Assembly (NCBI RefSeq): GCF_009769165.1
Contig: NZ_CP043476.1
Location: 1,674,001 to 1,738,000 of the forward strand
Length of the DNA: 64,000 nt
DNA from: Xanthomonas hyacinthi
GTDB lineage: Bacteria; Pseudomonadota; Gammaproteobacteria; Xanthomonadales; Xanthomonadaceae
Direction: 5' to 3'
Shown here: positions 42,177 through 49,005 of the stretch, piece after piece
Position numbering within the stretch: the first letter of the stretch is position 1
Layout of the letters: each line of letters begins with the position of its first letter
Program-made: the position numbers and the translations under genes
Notes under the pieces: generated by a model
Told to the model about the DNA's origin: nothing
Databases searched by the model: none
Seen by the model: the letters and a program-made list of their open reading frames with translations, nothing else

Positions 42177-43067
42177 ATGGATAGCGTACCGCGCCGCGTC
42201 GAACACCAGCAGACCGACAAGGGCTACGTGCCGGTCTATACCACCGCCGTGGTCGCGCAGCCGTGGGACGGCTACAGCGCCGACGACCACGCCACCTGGG
42301 GCGCGCTGTACCAGCGCCAGCGCGACTTGCTGGTCGGCCGCGCCTGCGACGCGTTCCTGCAGGCGCAGGACGCGATGGGCATGAGCCCGCAGGCGATCCC
42401 GCGCTTCGAGCAGCTCAACGAGGTGCTGGGCGCAGCCACCGGCTGGACCCTGGTCGGGGTCGAAGGCCTGCTGCCGGAACTGGATTTCTTCGATCACCTG
42501 GCCAACCGCCGCTTCCCGGTGACCTGGTGGATCCGCCGCCCCGAACAGATCGACTACATCGCCGAACCGGACCTGTTCCACGACCTGTTCGGCCACGTGC
42601 CGCTGCTGATGAACCCGCTGTTCGCCGACTACATGCAGGCCTACGGACGCGGTGGGGTGAAGGCGCACGGCATCGGCCCCGAGGCGCTGCAGAACCTCAC
42701 CCGCCTGTACTGGTACACGGTGGAATTCGGCTTGATCGCCGGCGCCGAGGGCCTGCGCATCTTCGGTGCCGGCATCGTCTCGTCCAAGGGCGAATCGCTG
42801 TACGCGCTGGAATCGGCCGCGCCCAACCGCATCGGTTTCGACCTGGCGCGGATCATGCGCACCCGCTACCGCATCGACAGCTACCAGAAGACCTACTTCG
42901 TCATCGACAGCTTCGAACAGCTGATGCAGGCGACGGCGCCGGACTTCACCCCGCTCTACGCGCAACTGAGCGGCCAGGAGCACATCGCCGCCGGCGACGT
43001 GCAGGCCGCGGACCGCGTGTACCAGCGCGGCAGCGGCGAGGGCTGGAGCCGCGACGGCGACGTGTAG
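42177..43067 (+). CDS. phhA: Phenylalanine 4-monooxygenase
   Basis: A 296-residue monomeric bacterial phenylalanine hydroxylase converting phenylalanine to tyrosine with tetrahydrobiopterin, O2 and non-heme iron. The iron ligands are visible: His135 and His140 in DLFHDLFGHVPLL and Glu183 in YWYTVEFGLI. Other blocks are TGWTLVGVEGLLPELDFFDH, RRPEQIDYIAEPD and GIVSSKGESLYALES. The length suits the regulatory-domain-free bacterial form. The downstream 210 bases contain no pterin carbinolamine dehydratase gene, so that enzyme must be elsewhere. Confidence 0.95.
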   Translation: MDSVPRRVEHQQTDKGYVPVYTTAVVAQPWDGYSADDHATWGALYQRQRDLLVGRACDAFLQAQDAMGMSPQAIPRFEQLNEVLGAATGWTLVGVEGLLPELDFFDHLANRRFPVTWWIRRPEQIDYIAEPDLFHDLFGHVPLLMNPLFADYMQAYGRGGVKAHGIGPEALQNLTRLYWYTVEFGLIAGAEGLRIFGAGIVSSKGESLYALESAAPNRIGFDLARIMRTRYRIDSYQKTYFVIDSFEQLMQATAPDFTPLYAQLSGQEHIAAGDVQAADRVYQRGSGEGWSRDGDV

Positions 43068-43277
43068 CCCAGAACCGACCAGACCCGACTCCGCCTCGAC
43101 GAGCGCTCAGCATTCTGGCGCCGGCAAATCGGGCCTCGGCCCGATCGCGCCGCATCGGCCCCAGGGCCACGCTGCATCGCGAGCGGCATCGGTCGACCAC
43201 GGCGCGGTCGCCACGGCATTCCGGTCGCTCCCGACCCGCACCCGCGGGCGGCCCTGCGCGTCGAGAGGACCACCATC

Positions 43278-43661
43278 ATGAAGGCGTGCGGCAAGCGTCT
43301 TGTGGTCAACTCGCACGGCAACGTCAACGTGTTTGCCGGACTCGCCCCCAGCGCGTTCCTGCAGCAATTGCTGGGCAAGGGGCTGGCCAAGGAGTCGTTC
43401 GAGGAGATCGTGCTGATGGCCTGCCAGGTGGGTGCGCAGAGCCAGACCAACTCCATTGCCGGCAACTTCGCCAAGGAGCTGAAGCGGCTGCTGGTGCAGC
43501 AGGGCATCGTCGCCAAGCTGTACGCGCCGCGCGGCACGCTGACCTACGTCGTGCACAAGGAGCAAAAGCTGGGCCAGAGTTTCTACGTGGTGGACAGCAT
43601 GCATATCGCCTGTCCCGAGCGGAACTCTCCGCTGCCGGAAGGCCTGTTGCTGGTGCAGTGA
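43278..43661 (+). CDS. Small protein with clan-CD protease-like His-Gly and Ala-Cys motifs
   Basis: A 127-residue unrecognised protein with ribosome binding site GAGAGG. It shows KRLVVNSHGN (hydrophobic strand ending His13-Gly14), then FEEIVLMACQVG (hydrophobic strand ending Ala48-Cys49), and a helix SIAGNFAKELKRLLVQQGI followed by strand AKLYAPRGTLTYVV. This order and spacing is the pattern of clan CD cysteine peptidases (caspase, C80/MARTX CPD, CHAT). The protein is half the size of those domains, so it may be a minimal or relic form. No signal peptide is seen. GC is lower than in its neighbours, as in other accessory genes here. Confidence 0.6.
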   Translation: MKACGKRLVVNSHGNVNVFAGLAPSAFLQQLLGKGLAKESFEEIVLMACQVGAQSQTNSIAGNFAKELKRLLVQQGIVAKLYAPRGTLTYVVHKEQKLGQSFYVVDSMHIACPERNSPLPEGLLLVQ

Positions 43662-43747
43662 GCGCGCTCGGCGACGGCCCGGCGCCCCCGCGGCCGCCGC
43701 CGGCGACCTGCACGCTACGCGCGCTGCGCTCGGTCCATGGCGTGAGC

Positions 43748-44947
43748 CTAACGGCGCTGCTCCCGCAATGTCAGCGCACGCGCCCATAGCGCCTCGACGA
43801 TCGCCGTCTGCGTGGACATCTGCGCTTCGTCCAGCGAGGTGTTGGTGAACACGATGATGCCGACCCGCTTGTCCAGGTCGCTCAGCATCTCGGTCTTCAC
43901 TCCGGGATCGGATCCGCCGTGGCCGATCCGGGTCGCGTTGAATTTCGTCGCCCAGAAGATGCCGGAGTTCTTCTGGTCCAGTTCCACGTTGTCCGGCTTG
44001 TTCGCCGGGCTGTACTGGAAGCGCAGCATTTCCTCGACCGAACGCCGCTGCAGGATCCGCCCACCCTCGTAGGCGCCGTCGTTGAGCAGGGCCAGGAAGA
44101 ACCGCGACAGATCCGCCACCGAGGTGCGCACGCCGCCGTCGGGATAGGTGGTGCCGCCGTACAGCGGGATCGGAATCGACAGCCCGTTCTGCGCCACATA
44201 CAGCTGCGCGTGGCGCTGCGGCGGCACCTGGGACAGGAACCACGCGGTGCTGCGCATGCGCAGCGGCGCGAAGATCCGGCGCTGGGTGTAGGCGTCGAGT
44301 CGCTCGCCGACCGCACGCTCGACGATGTAACCGGCCAGCGCCGCAGCGATGTTGGAATATTCGCGATGGCTGCCCGGCTTGCTCGGCAGGAAGTTCTCCG
44401 CTGCCTGGTATTTGCCACCGGCACCGAAATAATCCGCCAGGAAGCTCGCCAGCGGTTGCGGCGCATCGCCGCCGTAGTGATAGGTCTGTGCGTACACCGA
44501 CCAGCGGTCCGTGATCGAGGAGGTGTGCGTGGCCAGCTGCCGGAGCGTGATCGGCACATCCGGGAACGCGGGGTTGCTCACCTTGAACGGCAGGTAGGTA
44601 TTGATGTCCGTATCCAGCGACAGCTGGCCCTCCTGCACCGCGCGCATCAGCGCCACGCCGGTGAAAGTCTTGCTGATCGAGCCGATGTTCATCACCGTGT
44701 CCGGCGTGAACGCGATCGCGCGCTCGCGATCGGCGAAGCCGTAGCCCTTGGTCCATACCAGTCGCTTGTCGACAATGATCGCCGCGCCGACGCCGACCAT
44801 GCCGCCCTCGCGCATCCGCTGCTCGATGGCCCGGTCCAGTTCCGCTGCGGCCATCGGCGCCGGCGCCTGCCCGCCGGCTGCGGCCCGGCCGCACAGCAGC
44901 CCAAGCACCATCGCGACCGCTGCCGTTCCCCTTCTCGCCGTGCCCAT
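43748..44947 (-). CDS. Secreted beta-lactamase-related serine hydrolase
   Basis: A 399-residue class C beta-lactamase-family (peptidase S12) protein. A signal peptide lies at 1-25 (VAMVLGLLCGRAAA). The SxxK motif is NIGSISKTFTGVAL (Ser90, Lys93), the YxN motif is HREYSNIAAALAGY, and the HGG variant of the third motif is IGHGGSDPGVK. Family members are D-Ala-D-Ala peptidases, esterases or unknown serine hydrolases; true beta-lactamase activity is not implied. It is monocistronic, with the acetylesterase relic directly upstream. Confidence 0.9.
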   Translation of the reverse strand: MGTARRGTAAVAMVLGLLCGRAAAGGQAPAPMAAAELDRAIEQRMREGGMVGVGAAIIVDKRLVWTKGYGFADRERAIAFTPDTVMNIGSISKTFTGVALMRAVQEGQLSLDTDINTYLPFKVSNPAFPDVPITLRQLATHTSSITDRWSVYAQTYHYGGDAPQPLASFLADYFGAGGKYQAAENFLPSKPGSHREYSNIAAALAGYIVERAVGERLDAYTQRRIFAPLRMRSTAWFLSQVPPQRHAQLYVAQNGLSIPIPLYGGTTYPDGGVRTSVADLSRFFLALLNDGAYEGGRILQRRSVEEMLRFQYSPANKPDNVELDQKNSGIFWATKFNATRIGHGGSDPGVKTEMLSDLDKRVGIIVFTNTSLDEAQMSTQTAIVEALWARALTLREQRR

Positions 44948-44992
44948 CTTCCGGATCCTTCCGCCACGCAGGTGGTGACGCCGGACCCGATG

Positions 44993-45241
44993 TTAGGGGG
45001 CGGCAGCGCCGCCGCGCCACCGCGCTGCGACGAAGCGGGCCGGCCGGCGATCGAGGCGGCGAATGGCGCGACGAAACGGCGCAGCGCCGGCCTGGCCCCA
45101 GCCGGCCCGCGGCGCGCGCTCGGGGCCGTATTCGGCCGCGGTGGAATCGCCGGCGACGACCACGCGCTGCGGTTCGGCGCAGGCGGTGGCGGTGGCGGTG
45201 GCGGCGTAGCGCAACAGCAATGCGGACAAGAGCAGACGCAT
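44993..45241 (-). pseudogene. Relic of a rhamnogalacturonan acetylesterase
   Basis: A signal peptide and the first SGNH block are intact (PQRVVVAGDSTAAEYGPERA then PRAGWGQ), which is the opening of rhamnogalacturonan acetylesterases (GDSL/SGNH, nucleophile Ser in GDSTA). Right after GWGQ the family similarity stops and the frame degenerates to an Arg/Ala-rich tail ending at 44993. About 200 residues, including the catalytic Asp-His pair, are missing. It sits at the edge of the pectin/uronate genes, consistent with loss of one step of pectin deacetylation. Confidence 0.7.
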
Positions 45242-45342
45242 GGTGGACGCCGCTGCGCGGTGTCTGCGCTTGGCCCCTGCCGCTGTCCACAGGGAGCAGG
45301 CCAAGACGATAGGGAAGCGCGGTGCGCGTTGGTCGATCCGTC

Positions 45343-45378
45343 GGCCCTCACCCCAACCCCTCTCCCGCGGGAGAGGGG
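45343..45378 (-). repeat. Dispersed CCCCTCTCCC-type repeat, copy 4 (partial, inverted)
   Basis: CCCTCACCCCAACCCCTCTC followed by CCGCGGGAGAGGGG is the first part of copies 1 and 3 on the other strand. It abuts the 3' end of the RpiB-like gene by about 10 bases and could serve as its terminator hairpin. Confidence 0.7.
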
Positions 45379-45388
45379 CGTCATGCGC

Positions 45389-46045
45389 TCAGGCCGCTGC
45401 GGCTTCCGGCCTGCCCAGCACGCCGGCGACGAAGCGGCGGATTTCCGCATCCTGCGCGTTGTCGAAGAAGCACTGCTGGAAGCGCTCGCCGCCGAGCGCC
45501 TGCGTGACCAGCTCCGGATCCAGCGCGCGCAGGCCGTCCAGGTAGGATTTGGCGGTGGCCTGCTTGACCTGGGCCAGGATGCCGGCGTTGGCCTGCTGCG
45601 ATTCGCGGCGCTCGGCCGGATAGCCCATGCCGCGCTCGCCGCTGAAGGCCTTCTCGAAGATGTAGCGCAGGTTGATCTCCGCGCCCCAGCCGTAGCCCTT
45701 GGCGAAGGCCAGCGCCAGCGCGTTGCCGTTGTTGACCTGGGCGAACAGGTAGGCGTCGGTCGGCTCGATGCAGTAGCCGCAGAACACGCCCGGATGCGCA
45801 TTGAGCGACATCATCGCGCCCTGGCCGGTGCCGCAGCCGGCGACGACGAAATCCACCGCCTTGGCGTTCAGCAGCAGGCTGGCGACGATGCCCAGGTGGA
45901 TGTAGGTCAGGCGATGGTCGTTGTCGCCGTCCATGCCGACGTTGAACACGCTGTGGCCCTGCTCGCCGGCCACGTCGTTGAGCTGCTGCAGGATCGCCGG
46001 GTTCTTGCCGGCCTGGCTGAATTCGTTCATTAGTGCGATTTTCAT
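45389..46045 (-). CDS. RpiB/LacA family sugar isomerase (DhuI-like by context)
   Basis: A 218-residue RpiB-superfamily ketol-isomerase. The active-site loop is VVAGCGTGQGAMMSLNAHPG with Cys71, preceded by FNVGMDGDNDHRLTYIHLG. It is longer than ordinary RpiB (about 150 residues), with a C-terminal extension including YIFEKAFSGERGMGYPAERR. It is adjacent to KduD. Known biology: DhuI of streptococci is an RpiB-like isomerase that does the KduI reaction (4-deoxy-5-hexosulose uronate to the 2,5-diketo form) next to the reductase DhuD. Given the damaged kduI here, that role is the best inference. An alternative is a pentose- or hexose-phosphate isomerase. Confidence 0.82.
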   Translation of the reverse strand: MKIALMNEFSQAGKNPAILQQLNDVAGEQGHSVFNVGMDGDNDHRLTYIHLGIVASLLLNAKAVDFVVAGCGTGQGAMMSLNAHPGVFCGYCIEPTDAYLFAQVNNGNALALAFAKGYGWGAEINLRYIFEKAFSGERGMGYPAERRESQQANAGILAQVKQATAKSYLDGLRALDPELVTQALGGERFQQCFFDNAQDAEIRRFVAGVLGRPEAAAA

Positions 46046-46148
46046 GGGTGTCTCCGATTGCGGGGGGAATGGTGTTGCGGATGGAATCGATGCGGTGCGT
46101 GCGGTGCCGACCCTCATCTGCATCTGGTTTGGTGTGCGTGTGGTGCCG

Positions 46149-46192
46149 ACCCTCATCCGCCCTGCGGGCACCTTCTCCCGAGGGGAGAAGGG
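46149..46192 (+). repeat. Dispersed repeat, copy 5 (terminal half) with adjacent direct repeat
   Basis: ACCCTCATCCGCCCTGCGGG and CACCTTCTCCCGAGGGGAGA match the second half of copies 1 and 3. Just upstream, a segment containing GGTGCCGACCCTCATC occurs twice (about 46096-46119 and 46134-46157), a local duplication. It lies between kduD and the RpiB-like gene. Confidence 0.65.
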
Positions 46193-46225
46193 AAGCGTGG
46201 GCTGCGGGCGGTGCGCTTGCTTGGC

Positions 46226-46981
46226 TCAGCGTGCCAGCCAGCCGCCGTCGACCGGGATGATGGTGCCGTTGACGTAGTCCGAGGCGCTGCTGGCCAGGAA
46301 CACCGCGGTGCCGCCCAGGTCTTCCGGCACGCCCCAGCGCCCGGCCGGGATGCGCTCCAGGATCGACTGGTTGCGCGCCGCGTCGGCACGCAGCTGCGCG
46401 GTGTTGTCGGTGGCCATGTAGCCGGGCGCGATGGCGTTGATGTTCAGGCCCTTGGCGCCCCACTCGTTGGCCAGCAGGCGGGTGATGCCGGCGATGCCGG
46501 ACTTGCTGGCGGTGTACGAGGGCACGCGGATGCCACCCTGGAACGACAGCATCGAGGCGATGTTGATGATCTTGCCGCTGCCCTGGGCGATGAAGTGGCG
46601 GCCGGCCGCCTGCGACATGAAGAACGCGGACTTGATGTTGACGTTCATCACGTCGTCCCAGTCCTGCTCGCTGAAATCCACCGCGTCGGCGCGGCGGATC
46701 AGCCCGGCGTTGTTGACCAGGATGTCGAGGCGGCCGAGCCCGGCCAGGGTCTCGTCGAGCACGCGCTGCACCGGCTCGATGCTGATCAGGTTGGCTCCGA
46801 TGGCGACGAAGCGGCGGCCCAGCGCCTTGACCTTTTCCGCGGTCTCGGTGGGCGCCCGGATGCCGGCGGCGGCGATGTCGGCACCGGCCTGCGCCAGCGC
46901 CAGGGCGATGCCCTGGCCAAGGCCGGTGTTGGCGCCGGTGACCAGGGCGACCTTGCCTTCGAGACTGAACGGGTTCGTCAT
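46226..46981 (-). CDS. kduD: 2-dehydro-3-deoxy-D-gluconate 5-dehydrogenase KduD
   Basis: A 251-residue classical short-chain dehydrogenase: cofactor loop VTGANTGLGQGIA, NNAGL motif in LDILVNNAGLIRRA, catalytic Ser143 in INIASMLSFQGG and Tyr156/Lys160 in SYTASKSG. The start MTNPFSLEGKVALVTGANTG and the AIAPGYMATDNTAQLR block are typical of KduD, which reduces 2,5-diketo-3-deoxygluconate to KDG in breakdown of unsaturated uronates from pectin. It is in one transcription unit with the kduI remnant (65 bases upstream) and the RpiB-like isomerase. Confidence 0.92.
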   Translation of the reverse strand: MTNPFSLEGKVALVTGANTGLGQGIALALAQAGADIAAAGIRAPTETAEKVKALGRRFVAIGANLISIEPVQRVLDETLAGLGRLDILVNNAGLIRRADAVDFSEQDWDDVMNVNIKSAFFMSQAAGRHFIAQGSGKIINIASMLSFQGGIRVPSYTASKSGIAGITRLLANEWGAKGLNINAIAPGYMATDNTAQLRADAARNQSILERIPAGRWGVPEDLGGTAVFLASSASDYVNGTIIPVDGGWLAR

Positions 46982-47046
46982 TACGGATGCTCCCTAGGGT
47001 GATGCGGATACGGCGGAGGGCGGCGGCGCAGGTAGCGCGCGGCGGT

Positions 47047-47388
47047 TTACTTGAGCTGGCAGATGTCCAGCAGGTGCATGTCGGCGTAGTCCAGGTTCTC
47101 GCCGCCCATCGCCCAGATGAAGGCGTGGTCGCTGGCGCCCATGTGGATCGACCACGGCGGCGACACCACCGCCTCGTCGTTGCGGATCACGGTGCCCACC
47201 GGCGCGGCGGCGCCGAGCGCGAAGCGCTCGTCATGGGTGTACTTCAGCGTGACCGCATCGTCCACGAACAGGCCATCGAACAGGTACGGCTCGCGCAGCT
47301 GGCCGTTGCTGGCGCGCTTGATCGCGGCGGGATGGGTGGCGCCGTGGGTCTTGCTGTGCAGGGACTGGGTCTTGCTGTGCAGGGACAT
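47047..47388 (-). pseudogene. kduI: Internally deleted KduI (4-deoxy-5-hexosulose-uronate isomerase)
   Basis: A 113-residue open frame that fuses the two ends of KduI (normally about 278 residues). [20 protein letters not shown] matches the N-terminal region after the HSKT start, and [20 protein letters not shown] then [16 protein letters not shown] matches the C terminus. The join is in frame near [10 protein letters not shown]. About 165 central residues, with the HxH...E part of the zinc site, are lost; only the last His (SIH) remains. A good ribosome binding site (GGAG) and promoter-proximal operator are kept, so it may still be translated. It heads the kduD operon. Confidence 0.85.
47345..47386. 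repeat. Perfect 21-bp tandem duplication at the kduI start
   Basis: Positions 47345-47365 are repeated exactly at 47366-47386. On the coding strand this duplicates seven codons (SLHSKTQ) directly after the start codon. It keeps the frame, and is a second in-frame change in the same damaged gene. Confidence 0.9.
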
Positions 47389-47446
47389 GGCATCTCCGGT
47401 GGGCAAGGCGGCACGCGGCGAACCGCACCGGGTCATTCTAGCCGCG

Positions 47447-47466
47447 ATGGTTAACCGGTGTCATTG
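47447..47466. promoter_or_regulatory. LacI-type operator, site A (uronate regulon)
   Basis: ATGGTTAACCGGTGTCATTG lies 59 bases upstream of the kduI start. It differs at one base of 20 from site B at 55486-55505. The CCGG centre and imperfect dyad (TGACACCGGTTAACCA on the other strand) suit a LacI-family protein; the regulator encoded at 49006-50109 is the candidate. Confidence 0.75.
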
Positions 47467-47571
47467 CGCAGTGCACGAAGCGCCGGATGCAGCGGCCTGG
47501 GGCTGCCGGGCCGGGCCGCCTGTCGCCGCAGCTTGCTTGCCATCGCGGCGCATCCGAAGGCGGCACGGTGC

Positions 47572-48687
47572 TCAGCGCAGCGCCGCCAGCGCACGGGTCG
47601 CGGCGATGATCTGCTGCGCCTGGACCTTGCCCGTGGCGCCGGCGACACCGAACTCCCCGGCGATCCGTTCCGCCCGCGCGAGCAGGTCGGCACTGTCGAC
47701 CGGCCATGCGTCGAGGTGTGCGCGGACGCGACCGGCAAAGGCATCGTTGAGCACATGCTGTTCGGACCAATCGCCGATGCCGGACGGCAGGAGCGAATCG
47801 ATGACCGCGGTAAAGCGTGCGCTGAGGGTCACGCCCTGGTGAATCCGCCGTTCCACTTCGGCCGGCCCCTTGGCCCGCATCTCCAGGATAAGGTCGTTGG
47901 TCGCGATGCGGGCATCGCGTCCACGGGCCGCATCGAGTTGCACCATGCTCCGCAACTGCTCGCGCCTGGCTGCGAACCGCGAATCGGGCGCCAATACGGC
48001 GGGGCCCTTGGCCCACCCGTCCATCACGATGGTGCTTGCGCCGATGCCATCGTCGGCCGGCACGCGCGCCTCTGCCCAGGCATGGTTGCTGCCGGCGACG
48101 CGATGCACCGTTTCCCGGGCATCCAGCTGGCTGCTGTGGTAGACGCTTGTGGTGCTCGCATATTCACCGCAATTGCCCGCACCAAATACGACGGCGGCCG
48201 CAGCCGCATGGGTCATTTGCTCGGGGTAATCAACCACCCGCCCGCCGCCGCGCGCGTACAGCTCGTCCTTGAACTGGCGCGCGGCTTTCGTCCGCCAGCC
48301 GCTTTTGTTGTCGGTTTCGCGCAGATCGGTGTCGACATTCCCGCGCCCGAACTGGAGCAGCTGCCGTGTGTTGCCGATGCTGTCGTTCGCCTTGCGCAGG
48401 CGGCCCACCTCCGATGGGGAAACGCGGCGCCCATCGATGTCGCGCGCCAGCAAATACGCGGCAAGAGCAAGGTCGTTGCTGCATAGCGCCGCGTTGGGCG
48501 CGGCCGCGGCCGACGCGGGGCTGGACCGGCTCGGGCGGGGCCGGCGCAATCCATCAGGCAGGCTCGCAGTGGCGGCATCGACGGGCCGCGCATCGACATC
48601 GCCGCGCTGCGTGGATGCCTGCCGCGAGGGTGCAGGCGCTGTGGTCGGGGCGGCGGACGGCGAACCGCCACTGAGTTTGGGGAACAT
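47572..48687 (-). CDS. Candidate type III effector, XopE/HopX (AvrPphE)-like transglutaminase fold
   Basis: A 371-residue protein with a Ser/Pro/Ala-rich, unstructured first 65 residues, as in type III secretion signals. The Cys-His-Asp triad of the HopX/XopE family is in place: FGAGNCGEYASTTSVYH (Cys173), VAGSNHAWAEARV (His202) and IVMDGWAKGPAVLAPDSRFA (Asp223). The MDxWxxGPAVL wording is characteristic. Unlike XopE1/E2 it lacks an N-terminal Met-Gly myristoylation site. No PIP box was found upstream. Base composition is less GC-biased than in its neighbours. It splits the uronate locus between lacI and kduI, suggesting insertion. An unrelated transglutaminase-like peptidase is the alternative. 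Confidence 0.7.
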   Translation of the reverse strand: MFPKLSGGSPSAAPTTAPAPSRQASTQRGDVDARPVDAATASLPDGLRRPRPSRSSPASAAAAPNAALCSNDLALAAYLLARDIDGRRVSPSEVGRLRKANDSIGNTRQLLQFGRGNVDTDLRETDNKSGWRTKAARQFKDELYARGGGRVVDYPEQMTHAAAAAVVFGAGNCGEYASTTSVYHSSQLDARETVHRVAGSNHAWAEARVPADDGIGASTIVMDGWAKGPAVLAPDSRFAARREQLRSMVQLDAARGRDARIATNDLILEMRAKGPAEVERRIHQGVTLSARFTAVIDSLLPSGIGDWSEQHVLNDAFAGRVRAHLDAWPVDSADLLARAERIAGEFGVAGATGKVQAQQIIAATRALAALR

Positions 48688-49005
48688 GCGGAACTCCAAT
48701 TCGAACATTCGCTGCGCTTTCGCGCATAAAGTCGCGACGCCGGATTTCAGCGATCGGTGCTCGGGTGCATCTGTGCCCGCCAAGGGGACGTCCGGATGCG
48801 GTCGGTAACGGCGTTTGCCTGGTCCGTGCGGCCACTGTCGATGGCCATTGTCGGCCGCCGTCTTCCCGGCTGCCGCCGCAGCGCGAACATCATGCACGCG
48901 TTTGCGAAGCCGGCCGCCGGCGCGCGTAAAGCGGGCCATTGCACGATCCGCCAATGGCAACCGGCGGCCGGCCCGCAGGCCCGGGCGCCTTACATCCGCC
49001 GCGGA
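48688..49005. other. Intergenic region upstream of the effector-like gene
   Basis: About 318 bases with locally lower GC next to the effector start (CATAAAGTCGCGACGCC region). I searched both strands for TTCGB-N15-TTCGB and found none. No gene, insertion sequence end or attachment site could be supported. Confidence 0.5.

Noticed and set aside
43748..44947. Antibiotic-resistance beta-lactamase
   Set aside because: The SxxK and HGG motifs fit the broad S12 serine hydrolase family; nothing indicates a true AmpC-type enzyme.
47572..48687. NlpC/P60 or peptidoglycan transglutaminase-like peptidase
   Set aside because: The Cys-His-Asp spacing and the MDxWxxGPAVL block match HopX/XopE better, and there is no export signal for a periplasmic enzyme; kept only as an alternative.
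48688..49005. PIP box upstream of the XopE-like gene
   Set aside because: TTCGCTGCGCTTTCGC has the two halves only six bases apart and on the wrong strand for the gene; no TTCGB-N15-TTCGB was found.
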